NCBI GenBank assembly: GCA_016861185.1
Contig: BOKW01000006.1
Span: 277,545 to 341,544, forward strand
DNA from: Betaproteobacteria bacterium
GTDB taxonomy: Bacteria; Pseudomonadota; Gammaproteobacteria; Burkholderiales; Burkholderiaceae_F
Length of the DNA stretch: 64,000 nt
Reading direction: 5' to 3'
The notes under the pieces were generated by a model. The model had not been told where the DNA came from. It did no database searches and saw only the letters and a list, made by a program, of their open reading frames with translations. Below, in pieces: positions 57,799 through 64,000 of this stretch. How positions within the stretch are numbered: the stretch's first letter is position 1; each line of letters starts with the position of its first letter. The position numbers and the translations under genes are program-made.

Positions 57799-58559
57799 GT
57801 ATCAGGACGGAAACTGCAGACGGCGTGATGCGCATCGAGATCGCGCGGCCGGAGAAGAAGAACGCGATCACGATGGCGATGTATCAGCAGATGGCCGACG
57901 CGATCGCTGCCGCACACGACGACGGCGGCGTGCGCGCCATCCTGATCCACGGCCAGCCGGACATCTTCACGGCGGGCAACGACCTCGAGGACTTCATGAA
58001 GCATCCGGCGCAGAGCATGGACGCGCCGGTGTTCAAGTTCATCCAGACGTTGGGTTACGCCGAGAAGCCGGTCGTCGCCGCGGTCAACGGTGCCGCGGTC
58101 GGCATCGGCACGACGATGCTGTTGCACTGCGACCTCGTCTACTGCGCCGACAACGCGATGTTCTCGATGCCCTTCGTCACGCTCGGACTGTGCACGGAGT
58201 TCGCGTCGAGCCTGCTCGTGCCGCTCGCGGCCGGCTATCACAAGGCCGCGGAGAAGCTGCTGCTCGGCGACCCGCTGAGCGCCGAAGAGGCGCTCGAGAT
58301 GAAGATCGTCAACCGCATCCTGCCGCCCGACGAGGTGCTCGCCTACGCGCAAAAGCAGGCCGCGCGCTTCAACGCGCTGCCGCCGGCCTCGGTGCGCGAG
58401 ACCAAGCGCTTGATGAAGGCCGGCTGGAAGTCGGTCGTCGAGAAGATCATCATGGACGAAGCGCAGACCTTCGGCCGCATGCTGAAGAGCCCGGAGGCGA
58501 AGGAAGCCTTCACCGCGTTCTTCGAGCGGCGCAAGCCGGACTTTTCGCGCTTCGCGTGA
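57795..58559 (+). CDS. Enoyl-CoA hydratase/isomerase family protein
   Basis: The 254-residue protein is a crotonase-fold enzyme. IARPEKKNAITMAMYQQMAD, the oxyanion AGNDLEDFM and VVAAVNGAAVGIGTTMLLHC are visible. The second catalytic Glu of the hydratase type is not clear (TLGLCTEFASSLL), so an isomerase or other crotonase reaction is possible. AAGGAG lies before the ATG, which overlaps the previous stop. It closes the coupled part of the operon. Confidence 0.9.
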   Translation: MSIRTETADGVMRIEIARPEKKNAITMAMYQQMADAIAAAHDDGGVRAILIHGQPDIFTAGNDLEDFMKHPAQSMDAPVFKFIQTLGYAEKPVVAAVNGAAVGIGTTMLLHCDLVYCADNAMFSMPFVTLGLCTEFASSLLVPLAAGYHKAAEKLLLGDPLSAEEALEMKIVNRILPPDEVLAYAQKQAARFNALPPASVRETKRLMKAGWKSVVEKIIMDEAQTFGRMLKSPEAKEAFTAFFERRKPDFSRFA

Positions 58560-58561
58560 GT

Positions 58562-58701
58562 CGCATTGCGGATTGCGGATTGCGCGAGCACGGCAGGCTT
58601 CGGAGGCTACCGTTGATGGCTACCGCGCAACTTAAAGGACAGGCCGATCATGCGCCGTGGCCAGCGCGATCCGCACGACGCAATCCGCAATCCGCGTTGC
58701 G
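58562..58701. repeat. Inverted repeat pair of GGATTGC units
   Basis: A 23-bp arm of stacked GGATTGC units at 58562-58584 and its near-perfect inverse (21 of 23 match) at 58679-58701 flank 94 bp that contain no clear gene. The second arm ends 12 bp before the thioesterase ATG. It may be a small non-autonomous element or a mRNA stem. Confidence 0.6.
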
Positions 58702-58713
58702 CAATCCGAACCG

Positions 58714-59145
58714 ATGAAACTCCGACCCGACGTCAGCATCGACGCACTGAACGCGCGCGCCTCGACGCGGCTGCCCGCGCTGTTCGGGCTGAAGGTCGTC
58801 CGCATCGATCCGCGCGAACTCGCGGTGCGGATGGACATCCGCCCCGAATTCCTGGCGCCGAACGGCTTCTTGCACGCGGCGAGCGTGATCGCGCTCGCGG
58901 ACACCGCGTGCGGCTTCGCCACCGTCGCGCATCTCCCGGACGGCGCGGAAAGCTTCACGACGATCGAACTGAAGTCGAACTTCCTCGGTACCGCGACCGA
59001 AGGCACGCTCGAAGCGATCGCCCGCGGTGCGCATCTGGGCCGCACGACGCAGGTGTGGGATGCGACGGTGACCGAAGTCGCTACCGGCAAGACTTTGGCG
59101 CTGTTCCGCTGCACGCAGATGGTGCTGTGGCCGAAGAAGGCGTAA
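58714..59145 (+). CDS. PaaI-family thioesterase
   Basis: The 143-residue hotdog protein contains APNGFLHAASVIALADTACG, the family's catalytic strand-helix, preceded by LAVRMDIRPEF and followed by SFTTIELKSNFLGTA. It is a paralogue type of the 55995 thioesterase. The start is the ATG at 58714; codons upstream of it fall within the inverted repeat and are not used. No strong SD is visible. It lies downstream of the operon and may be read from the same transcript. Confidence 0.87.
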   Translation: MKLRPDVSIDALNARASTRLPALFGLKVVRIDPRELAVRMDIRPEFLAPNGFLHAASVIALADTACGFATVAHLPDGAESFTTIELKSNFLGTATEGTLEAIARGAHLGRTTQVWDATVTEVATGKTLALFRCTQMVLWPKKA

Positions 59146-59149
59146 CGAA

Positions 59150-59249
59150 CCCCCCTTTCCGTAAAGGGGGGCAGGGGGGATTCCTCAGACGCAGCCCTGG
59201 CGGCGACGACCCTCCAAAATCCCCCTCAGTCCCCCTTTACCAAAGGGGG
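59150..59249. repeat. Two C-run/G-run hairpins in the gap before the SGNH gene
   Basis: CCCCCCTTT-CCGT-AAAGGGGGG (59150-59171) and CCCCCTTT-ACC-AAAGGGGG (59231-59249) are strong hairpins in a 202-bp gap with no gene. The first continues as CAGGGGGGATT, like the repeat at 45363. They are members of an intergenic repeat family and may terminate the acyl-CoA operon. Confidence 0.75.
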
Positions 59250-59347
59250 ACGAGAACGGATGCACGTTCGGTGTGTGCCGTCGTAATCTGCCCCTCGATC
59301 TCCCTGTAAGAAGGGGCTGGTTCCTGCATCCGTAAATCGACGCGTCC

Positions 59348-60085
59348 TTGATCCACCTCGCCGCCAAATTCGCCCTCGGCCCGCTGTTGCTTTGGCAGGC
59401 GCGCCGCGTTCGCCGCACGACGCCGCGGCTGCCCGTCGCGGCAGGCGCGCTCGCGGGTGAAGTCGGCAAAGGCGAACCGCTGCGACTGCTCGTCGTCGGC
59501 GAATCGACCGCAGTCGGCGTCGGTGCCGCGCATCACGGCGAAGCGCTGGCCGGCGAGCTGGCCGCGCGGCTTGCGGCGAAGCTCGGCCGGCGCGTGTTCT
59601 GGCGCGTGCTCGGTGAGAACGGCGCGACCGCGCGCCGTACGCTGCGACTGCTCGAAGCGACGCACACGGTAGCGGCCGATCTCGCAGTCGTCGTGCTCGG
59701 CGTCAACGACGTGCTCGAACAGACGCGCGCGGCGCGCTGGCGGCGCGACATCGCTGCGCTCGTCGCAGCGTTGCACGCGCGCACGGGCGCGCGCGAGCTG
59801 ATCCTGCTCGAGGTGCCGCCGCTCGCGCACTTTCCGGCGCTGCCGCGGCCGTTGCGCGACGTGCTGGGCGCCGACGCGCGCAGGCTCGACGCGGCGCTCG
59901 CGCGCGTCGCGGCGCGGCTCGATGCGCCCGCCCGGCGCGTGCGGCACTATCGTTTCGCTTTCGACGGCGCGCGCGAGTTCTTTGCGCGCGACGGTTTCCA
60001 CCCCTCGGCGCGCGGTTACGCGCGCTGGGCCGAACTGATCGCCGATCGGCTCGCGCGCGAGCCGGCGGCCAGCCCGAACCACTGA
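59348..60085 (+). CDS. SGNH/GDSL-family hydrolase
   Basis: The 245-residue protein has the GDSL block I variant LLVVGESTAVGVGAAHHGEA with the nucleophilic Ser, block III as VVVLGVNDVLEQT, and block V DGFHPSARGYARWAE with the Asp-His pair. It is an esterase or lipase of broad function, with an N-terminal hydrophobic segment (HLAAKFALGPLLLW). The best start is a TTG at 59348, which directly precedes that segment. It is 19 bp upstream of the SDR gene. Confidence 0.87.
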   Translation: MIHLAAKFALGPLLLWQARRVRRTTPRLPVAAGALAGEVGKGEPLRLLVVGESTAVGVGAAHHGEALAGELAARLAAKLGRRVFWRVLGENGATARRTLRLLEATHTVAADLAVVVLGVNDVLEQTRAARWRRDIAALVAALHARTGARELILLEVPPLAHFPALPRPLRDVLGADARRLDAALARVAARLDAPARRVRHYRFAFDGAREFFARDGFHPSARGYARWAELIADRLAREPAASPNH

Positions 60086-60104
60086 CACACGACCGGAGAC
60101 GACC

Positions 60105-60932
60105 ATGAACCTCAAGGGCAAGACGATCTTCATTTCGGGCGCCTCGCGCGGCATCGGCCTGGCGATCGTCAAGCGCGCCGCCGCCGACGGCGCCAACGTC
60201 GCGATTGCGGCGAAGACGACGGAGCCGAATCCCAAGCTGCCCGGAACGATCTACACCGCGGCCGAGGAAGTCGAAGCCGCCGGCGGCAAGGCGCTGCCGA
60301 TCCAGTGCGACATCCGCGACGAAGCGCAGGTCGTCGCCGCGGCCAAGCGGACGGCAGATCACTTCGGCGGCATCGACATCCTCGTCAACAACGCGAGCGC
60401 GATCAACCTGACGCCGACCGAAGCGACGCCGATGAAGCGCTTCGACCTGATGTTCGGCGTCAACGTGCGCGGCACGTTCCTGTGCACGCAGGCCTGCCTG
60501 CCTTATCTGAAGAAAAGCGCAGAGCGCAAGCGCAACCCGCACGTGCTGACGCTGTCGCCGCCGCTCAACCTGGACGCGCGCTGGTTCGCGCCGCACGTCG
60601 CCTACACGATGGCCAAGTACGGCATGAGCATGTGCGTGCTCGGGCATGCCGAGGAGTTCCGCAGCTACGGCATCGCGGTCAACGCGCTGTGGCCGCGCAC
60701 GGTGATTCAAACGGCTGCGTTGCAGATGATCCCGGGCGTGCAGCCCGAACACTGCCGCACGCCGCAGATCATGGCCGACGCCGCCTACGCGATCCTGACG
60801 CGAGAGGCGGCGACGACGACCGGCAACTTCTTCATCGACGAGGAGGTGCTGAAGCAGGCGGGCGTGGCCGACTTCGACAGGTATTCGGTCGTGCCCGGAA
60901 GCAAGCAGCTCCTGCCCGATCTGTTCCTGTAG
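60105..60932 (+). CDS. SDR-family oxidoreductase, HSDL2-like
   Basis: The 275-residue protein is a short-chain dehydrogenase: TGxxxGIG as SGASRGIGLAIVKRAA, NNASAINLTPTEATPM (NNA motif), and the active-site YTMAKYGMSM. The conserved Ser position reads LSPPLNLDARW, the form seen in hydroxysteroid dehydrogenase-like 2 proteins linked to fatty-acid metabolism. GGAGACGACC precedes the ATG. Its role probably supports the neighbouring acyl-CoA genes. Confidence 0.9.
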   Translation: MNLKGKTIFISGASRGIGLAIVKRAAADGANVAIAAKTTEPNPKLPGTIYTAAEEVEAAGGKALPIQCDIRDEAQVVAAAKRTADHFGGIDILVNNASAINLTPTEATPMKRFDLMFGVNVRGTFLCTQACLPYLKKSAERKRNPHVLTLSPPLNLDARWFAPHVAYTMAKYGMSMCVLGHAEEFRSYGIAVNALWPRTVIQTAALQMIPGVQPEHCRTPQIMADAAYAILTREAATTTGNFFIDEEVLKQAGVADFDRYSVVPGSKQLLPDLFL

Positions 60933-61061
60933 GCGCCGGCGCGACCACGAAGGTCGGCGAACCGTCGATTCGCCGGCGCGCGCACGCAGCGCGTTATCCT
61001 TCGCGCGAGCGCCGCGCAGGCCGGTCGGGTGTGCCGCGGCTCGACCTTCAAGGAGACAACA

Positions 61062-62297
61062 ATGACCAACCATCGCAACCGCTTTCCCGCCCGCCGCAAG
61101 TTCCTCAAGCAGACCGCTGCGCTGTCGGCGGGCGCCGCGACGCTCGCCGCGCCGGCCGTCGTGCTCGGCCAAAGGCCGCCGGCGATCAAGGTCGGCGTAT
61201 TGCATCCGGTGACCGGCGCGCTCGCCGTCTCCGGCGTTCCGTGCCGCGAGGGCGCGCTGATGGCGATCGAAGACATCAACGCCGCTGGCGGCATCAAGTC
61301 GATGGGCGGGGCGCGGCTCGAGGCGGTGCTCGGCGACGCGCAGAGCCAGCCGCAGGTAGGCGCCTCCGAGGTCGAGAAGATGAACGAGGCGGGCGTGGCC
61401 GCGATCGTCGGCGCGTACGCGAGCAGCATCTGTCTGGCGACGACGCAGGCGGCCGCGCGTCACGGCATCGCGCACATCGTCGACGTCGGGGTGGCCGACC
61501 AGATCGTCGAACGCGGCCTGAAGAACACGTTCCGCTTTGGCCCCGGCTACCGCACCGTCACGCAGATCGCGATGCAGAACCTGCACGTGCTGAACACGCT
61601 CGCCGGCAAGCCGGCGAAGACCGTGATGATCGTGCACGAGGAGTCGCTGTTCGGCACCGGCACCGCCAACCTGCTCGCGAAGGAGCTGCCGACCTTCGGT
61701 TACGAGGTCAGGGAAATCGTCAAGCACGCCAACCCGACGCGCGACTTCAACAACATCGTGCTGCGGATGAAGGCGGTCAATCCCGACGTCGTGATCCCGG
61801 CCAACTACTACAACGAATACGCGCTGCTGGTGCGCACGATGCGCCAGCAGAAGGTCGTGCCGATGGCGATCTATTCGGTGCTCGGCGGCGCGGCGTCGAA
61901 CTACCGCTTCGTCAAGGAGTTCCCGGACGCCGCGAACGGCATCATCGACGTCAACCACTGGTACAACCCGAAGGACAAGCGCGTAGCGGCGCTGCGCAAG
62001 CGCGTCGAGGCGAAGGGCGGCTTCTTCGTCTACGAGTTCTTCATGAACTACACGTCGATGTGGCTGCTCGCCGATGCGCTCGAACGCGCGAAGAGCGCGA
62101 AGCGCGAGGACGTGATCGCCGCGCTCGAGTCGAGCGCCTTCGCCAACCACATCATGCCGTACGGTCCCACCAGGTTCGTCAACGGCCAGAATCAGGGCGC
62201 GCGCCCGCTGATGACGCAGGTGCTGAAGAACGACATCAAGGTCATCGTCCCGCAGGAGTTCCGCGAAGCCGAGCCGGTGTTTCCCTGGAAGGCGTGA
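61062..62297 (+). CDS. Branched-chain amino-acid-type ABC transporter substrate-binding protein
   Basis: The 411-residue protein has a twin-arginine-like export signal (ARRKFLKQTAALSAGAATLA) and the LivK/HAAT periplasmic-binding pattern: KVGVLHPVTGALAVSG, AIEDINAAGGIKSMGG, AAIVGAYASSICLATTQAAA and AKTVMIVHEESLFGTG. It captures an amino acid, amide or similar compound for the LivH-type permease. AAGGAG precedes the ATG. The permease gene begins 437 bp later because a DUF559 element lies between them. Confidence 0.93.
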   Translation: MTNHRNRFPARRKFLKQTAALSAGAATLAAPAVVLGQRPPAIKVGVLHPVTGALAVSGVPCREGALMAIEDINAAGGIKSMGGARLEAVLGDAQSQPQVGASEVEKMNEAGVAAIVGAYASSICLATTQAAARHGIAHIVDVGVADQIVERGLKNTFRFGPGYRTVTQIAMQNLHVLNTLAGKPAKTVMIVHEESLFGTGTANLLAKELPTFGYEVREIVKHANPTRDFNNIVLRMKAVNPDVVIPANYYNEYALLVRTMRQQKVVPMAIYSVLGGAASNYRFVKEFPDAANGIIDVNHWYNPKDKRVAALRKRVEAKGGFFVYEFFMNYTSMWLLADALERAKSAKREDVIAALESSAFANHIMPYGPTRFVNGQNQGARPLMTQVLKNDIKVIVPQEFREAEPVFPWKA

Positions 62298-62304
62298 CGC
62301 CACC

Positions 62305-62721
62305 CCCTCTCCCCAGACTTGGGGAGAGGGCAGGGGTGAGGGGCCGTGCCGACGAACGCGATCATCGTCGCGAGAGCGCTGCGACGCTCCTCGACCGACG
62401 CCGAGCGCCTGCTCTGGTCGAAGCTGCGCGACCGCCGGCTCAACGGGTACAAGTTCAAGCGGCAGGTGCCGATCGGGCGCTACGTCGCGGACTTTGTGTG
62501 TCTCGAACGGATGCTGATCGTCGAGGTCGACGGGGGGCAGCACGCCGACAGAGTCGCATCGGATAGGGAGCGAACGAAGGAACTTGAGGCGCTCGGCTAC
62601 CGAGTACTTCGGTTCTGGAACAACGAAGTGATGGGCAATCTACAGGGCGTGCAACAGACAATTCTTCGCGAACTGGCTGCGGCCCCTCACCCCAACCCTC
62701 TCCCCATGCCTGGGGAGAGGG
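62305..62721. mobile_element. DUF559 gene bounded by inverted palindromic repeats (REP-like element)
   Basis: The left end is CCCTCTCCCC-N6-GGGGAGAGGG plus CAGGGGTGAGGGG (62305-62343). The right end is its inverse, CCCCTCACCCCAA plus CCCTCTCCCC-N6-GGGGAGAGGG (62681-62721). Each end is itself a hairpin and the two form near-perfect terminal inverted repeats. The whole 417 bp encodes one DUF559-type nuclease that starts within 3 bp of the left repeat and ends just outside the right one. It interrupts the liv genes. Confidence 0.65.
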
Positions 62722-62726
62722 AGTAA
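62346..62726 (+). CDS. DUF559 (Vsr-like) endonuclease-domain protein
   Basis: The 126-residue protein matches DUF559: STDAERLLWSKLRDRRLNGY, then GRYVADFVCLERMLIVEVDG with the acidic residues D49, E60 and D62, GGQH, and the C-terminal VLRFWNNEVM. This is a PD-(D/E)xK/Vsr-type nuclease fold. The last 14 residues, PHPNPLPMPGERE-like, are the translation of the right palindrome, so the protein tail is made of repeat DNA. It starts with GTG at 62346. Confidence 0.88.
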   Translation: MPTNAIIVARALRRSSTDAERLLWSKLRDRRLNGYKFKRQVPIGRYVADFVCLERMLIVEVDGGQHADRVASDRERTKELEALGYRVLRFWNNEVMGNLQGVQQTILRELAAAPHPNPLPMPGERE

Positions 62727-62733
62727 ACCCGCG

Positions 62734-63606
62734 ATGCTCGAATTGTCGATCCTCTGGCCGTCGATCGCGAACGGGCTGACCACCGGCGCGATCTACGCGC
62801 TGGTGGCGCTCGGGCTCACGCTGATCTACGGCGTGCTGCACATCATCAACTTCGCGCACGGCGCGGCGCTGATGGTCGCGCTGTACGGTGTGCAACTGCT
62901 GTTCACGCGCTACGGCGTCGATCCGTATGCCGCGCTCGCGGTGATGGTGCCGGCGATGTTCGGCTTCGGCTACCTGCTGCAGCGACTCGTGATCGGCCGC
63001 GCGAGCCACGGCAAGGACGAGAACATCCTGCTCGTGACGCTCGGCATCGCGATCGTGCTGGAGAACCTCGCGCTGGTGCTCTTCACCGCGGATACGCGGA
63101 CGATCGAGACGCGCTGGTCGCTCGCGACGATCGACGTCGCCGGCGCCTTCATCGCGGTGCCGAAGGCGATCGCCTTCGGCGGCGCGCTCGCGGCGGCGGC
63201 GATCCTGCTCGCCGTGATGGCGAAGACCGATCTCGGCCGCGCGATCCGCGCGCTCGCGAAGGAGCGGCAGGGGGCGAAGCTGGTCGGCATCGACGTGGAG
63301 CACGTCTTCGCGATGAGCTTCGGCATCGGGCTGGCGTGCCTGGGGGCGGCGGCGTGCTTCCTGCTGCCCGCGTACTACGTGAACCCGACGGTGGGCAACG
63401 GCTTCGTGCTCGTCGCCTTCACGATCGTCGTGCTCGGCGGCATGGGCAGCTTCGTCGGCGCGCTCGTCGGCGGGCTGCTGATCGGCGTCGTCGAGTCGGT
63501 TTCCGGCCTGTACCTCGGCGAAAGCCTCGGCCAGATCGGCATCTTCGTCATCTTCCTGCTGGTGCTGATGTTCAGGCCGACGGGGCTGTTCGGGAGCAAG
63601 GCGTGA
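62734..63606 (+). CDS. livH: LivH-type branched-chain amino acid ABC transporter permease
   Basis: The 290-residue membrane protein has the LivH pattern: GLTTGAIYALVALGLTLIYG at the N terminus, GVLHIINFAHGAALMVALYG, RAIRALAKERQGAKLVGIDV in the cytoplasmic EAA-like loop, and GMGSFVGALVGGLLIGVVES near the end. It pairs with the substrate-binding protein. The SD GGGAGAGGGAG before the ATG at 62734 comes from the palindromic repeat of the inserted DUF559 element. The partner permease and ATPases are not in the window. Confidence 0.93.
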   Translation: MLELSILWPSIANGLTTGAIYALVALGLTLIYGVLHIINFAHGAALMVALYGVQLLFTRYGVDPYAALAVMVPAMFGFGYLLQRLVIGRASHGKDENILLVTLGIAIVLENLALVLFTADTRTIETRWSLATIDVAGAFIAVPKAIAFGGALAAAAILLAVMAKTDLGRAIRALAKERQGAKLVGIDVEHVFAMSFGIGLACLGAAACFLLPAYYVNPTVGNGFVLVAFTIVVLGGMGSFVGALVGGLLIGVVESVSGLYLGESLGQIGIFVIFLLVLMFRPTGLFGSKA

Positions 63607-63744
63607 GGCGTCGCCGATTCGCGCGGGCATACGTTTCGTTTGCGGTCTCCGCGCCGATCGTCGATCGTTCGATTGCGGTCGATGGTGCCGCTTCGCGATT
63701 CTGTTCTTCGTTGTTCGAAGGGTGGACGCTCGGACCGCGGGGCC

Positions 63745-63776
63745 GTTACTTTTCTTGTCTTGCCAAGAAAAGTAAC
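63745..63776. repeat. GTTACTTTTCTT hairpin repeat
   Basis: GTTACTTTTCTT and AAGAAAAGTAAC pair around an 8-nt loop (perfect 12-bp stem), followed by CAAAAGAAGGCGCGCC. The sequence resembles intergenic repeats common in betaproteobacterial and xanthomonad genomes. It is AT-rich relative to its surroundings and may terminate the liv operon. Confidence 0.75.
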
Positions 63777-63900
63777 CAAAAGAAGGCGCGCCGAGGAAGG
63801 CGCCCGCTGCGCGGGTGCCCTGTGCTGCTCGTCGAGGGCACGGCCCCCGCCCTCGCCTGCGCTGCTCGGCGCCTTCGACGGCAGGCACTTCAACCGACAC

Positions 63901-63987
63901 CCCCTCTCCCTTGCCCTCTCCCCCTCGCGGCGGAGAGGGAAGGACTTCTCCCTCTCCCGCCGGGGCGGGAGAGGGTTGGGGTGAGGG
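63901..63987. repeat. CCCTCTCCC palindromic repeats, copies at the right edge
   Basis: CCCTCTCCCGCC-GG-GGCGGGAGAGGG followed by TTGGGGTGAGGG (63950-63987) matches the right end of the DUF559 element. An adjoining imperfect copy occupies 63901-63938. They show that the element's terminal palindromes also exist here without the gene. Confidence 0.75.
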
Positions 63988-64000
63988 TGCGTCTTTGGCT

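Larger units (their letters stand above)
63607..64000. other. 394-bp region without a gene, built of repeats
   Basis: No frame here has a coding pattern. It holds the GTTACTTTTCTT hairpin (63745-63776), a GC-rich stretch (GGCGCCCGCTGCGCGGGTGC), and two copies of the CCCTCTCCC repeat family toward the right edge. Confidence 0.8.

Noticed and set aside
59703..62543. Open frame of 946 codons on the minus strand
   Set aside because: Covers the SGNH, SDR and substrate-binding genes in reverse; no motif, typical of high-GC antisense frames.
63640..63984. 114-codon open frame in the last 400 bases
   Set aside because: It runs through palindromic repeats and has no SD or protein pattern; repeats explain the open frame.

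Overview
The window is high-GC DNA, densely packed and strongly strand-clustered. Its genes are typical of a betaproteobacterium, probably Burkholderiales-like: CopRS/CzcE-type metal genes, a FadN-type beta-oxidation set, Liv-type ABC transport, and GGGGAGAGGG and AAGAAAAGTAAC intergenic hairpins. No rRNA, tRNA or CRISPR array was seen. The assignment to a group is inference from gene content only.

Region 1 (1-27.3 kb, almost all minus strand) is a copper/silver-type resistance and stress island. At its centre is a two-component system (copR/copS-like, 17.9-20.0 kb). Around it lie Met-rich and His-rich periplasmic proteins, a CzcE-like protein, Spy/CpxP-like proteins, a cytochrome c, a CusF-like protein, a cupredoxin, a Tat-exported multicopper oxidase, an outer-membrane efflux lipoprotein, and a YHS-domain P1B-type ATPase fused in frame to a four-helix membrane domain. 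Six copies of one operator, NTGAC-N6-GTAAW-N6-GTCAG (half-sites 11 bp apart), precede six transcription units. The likely regulon therefore also takes in an FtsH-type protease, an MFS exporter, an alpha-glucan phosphorylase and a phosphoketolase (units reading from 6.3 kb to position 1), and a UbiB-like kinase, a CMD-family protein, a membrane methyltransferase and an MBL-fold nuclease (units from 15.9 to 6.5 kb).

Region 2 (27.3-36.3 kb) holds a small secreted protein, an MgtE-like Mg channel with CBS domains, a CYTH-CHAD protein, and a plus-strand RND efflux operon (adaptor, pump, DUF2892-like membrane protein, CsoR/FrmR-family regulator). That operon's promoter contains a matching C-rich CsoR-type operator between its -35 and -10. 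The pump gene carries a palindromic in-frame insertion. A degenerate EAL protein follows, convergent.

Region 3 (36.4-49.5 kb) is mixed housekeeping: mtnA with a class II aldolase and an EamA transporter (methylthioadenosine/5-deoxyadenosine salvage), two beta-barrel outer-membrane proteins, a DksA/TraR zinc-finger protein, an acyl-CoA synthetase-acetyltransferase fusion, an LhgO-like oxidase, a TraB/GumN protein, a DODA dioxygenase, a GST, a DoxX protein and a LysR regulator.

Region 4 (49.6-64 kb, plus strand) is a fatty-acid/acyl-CoA degradation operon behind a TetR regulator with its own palindromic operator: acyl-CoA dehydrogenase, FadN-type bifunctional enzyme, thiolase, two thioesterases, alpha/beta hydrolase, NTF2-like protein and enoyl-CoA hydratase. 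After it come an SGNH hydrolase, an HSDL2-like SDR, and a branched-chain amino-acid-type ABC substrate-binding protein and permease. A 417-bp DUF559 endonuclease gene bounded by inverted palindromic repeats sits between those last two. The last 394 bases have no gene and are made of repeat hairpins.
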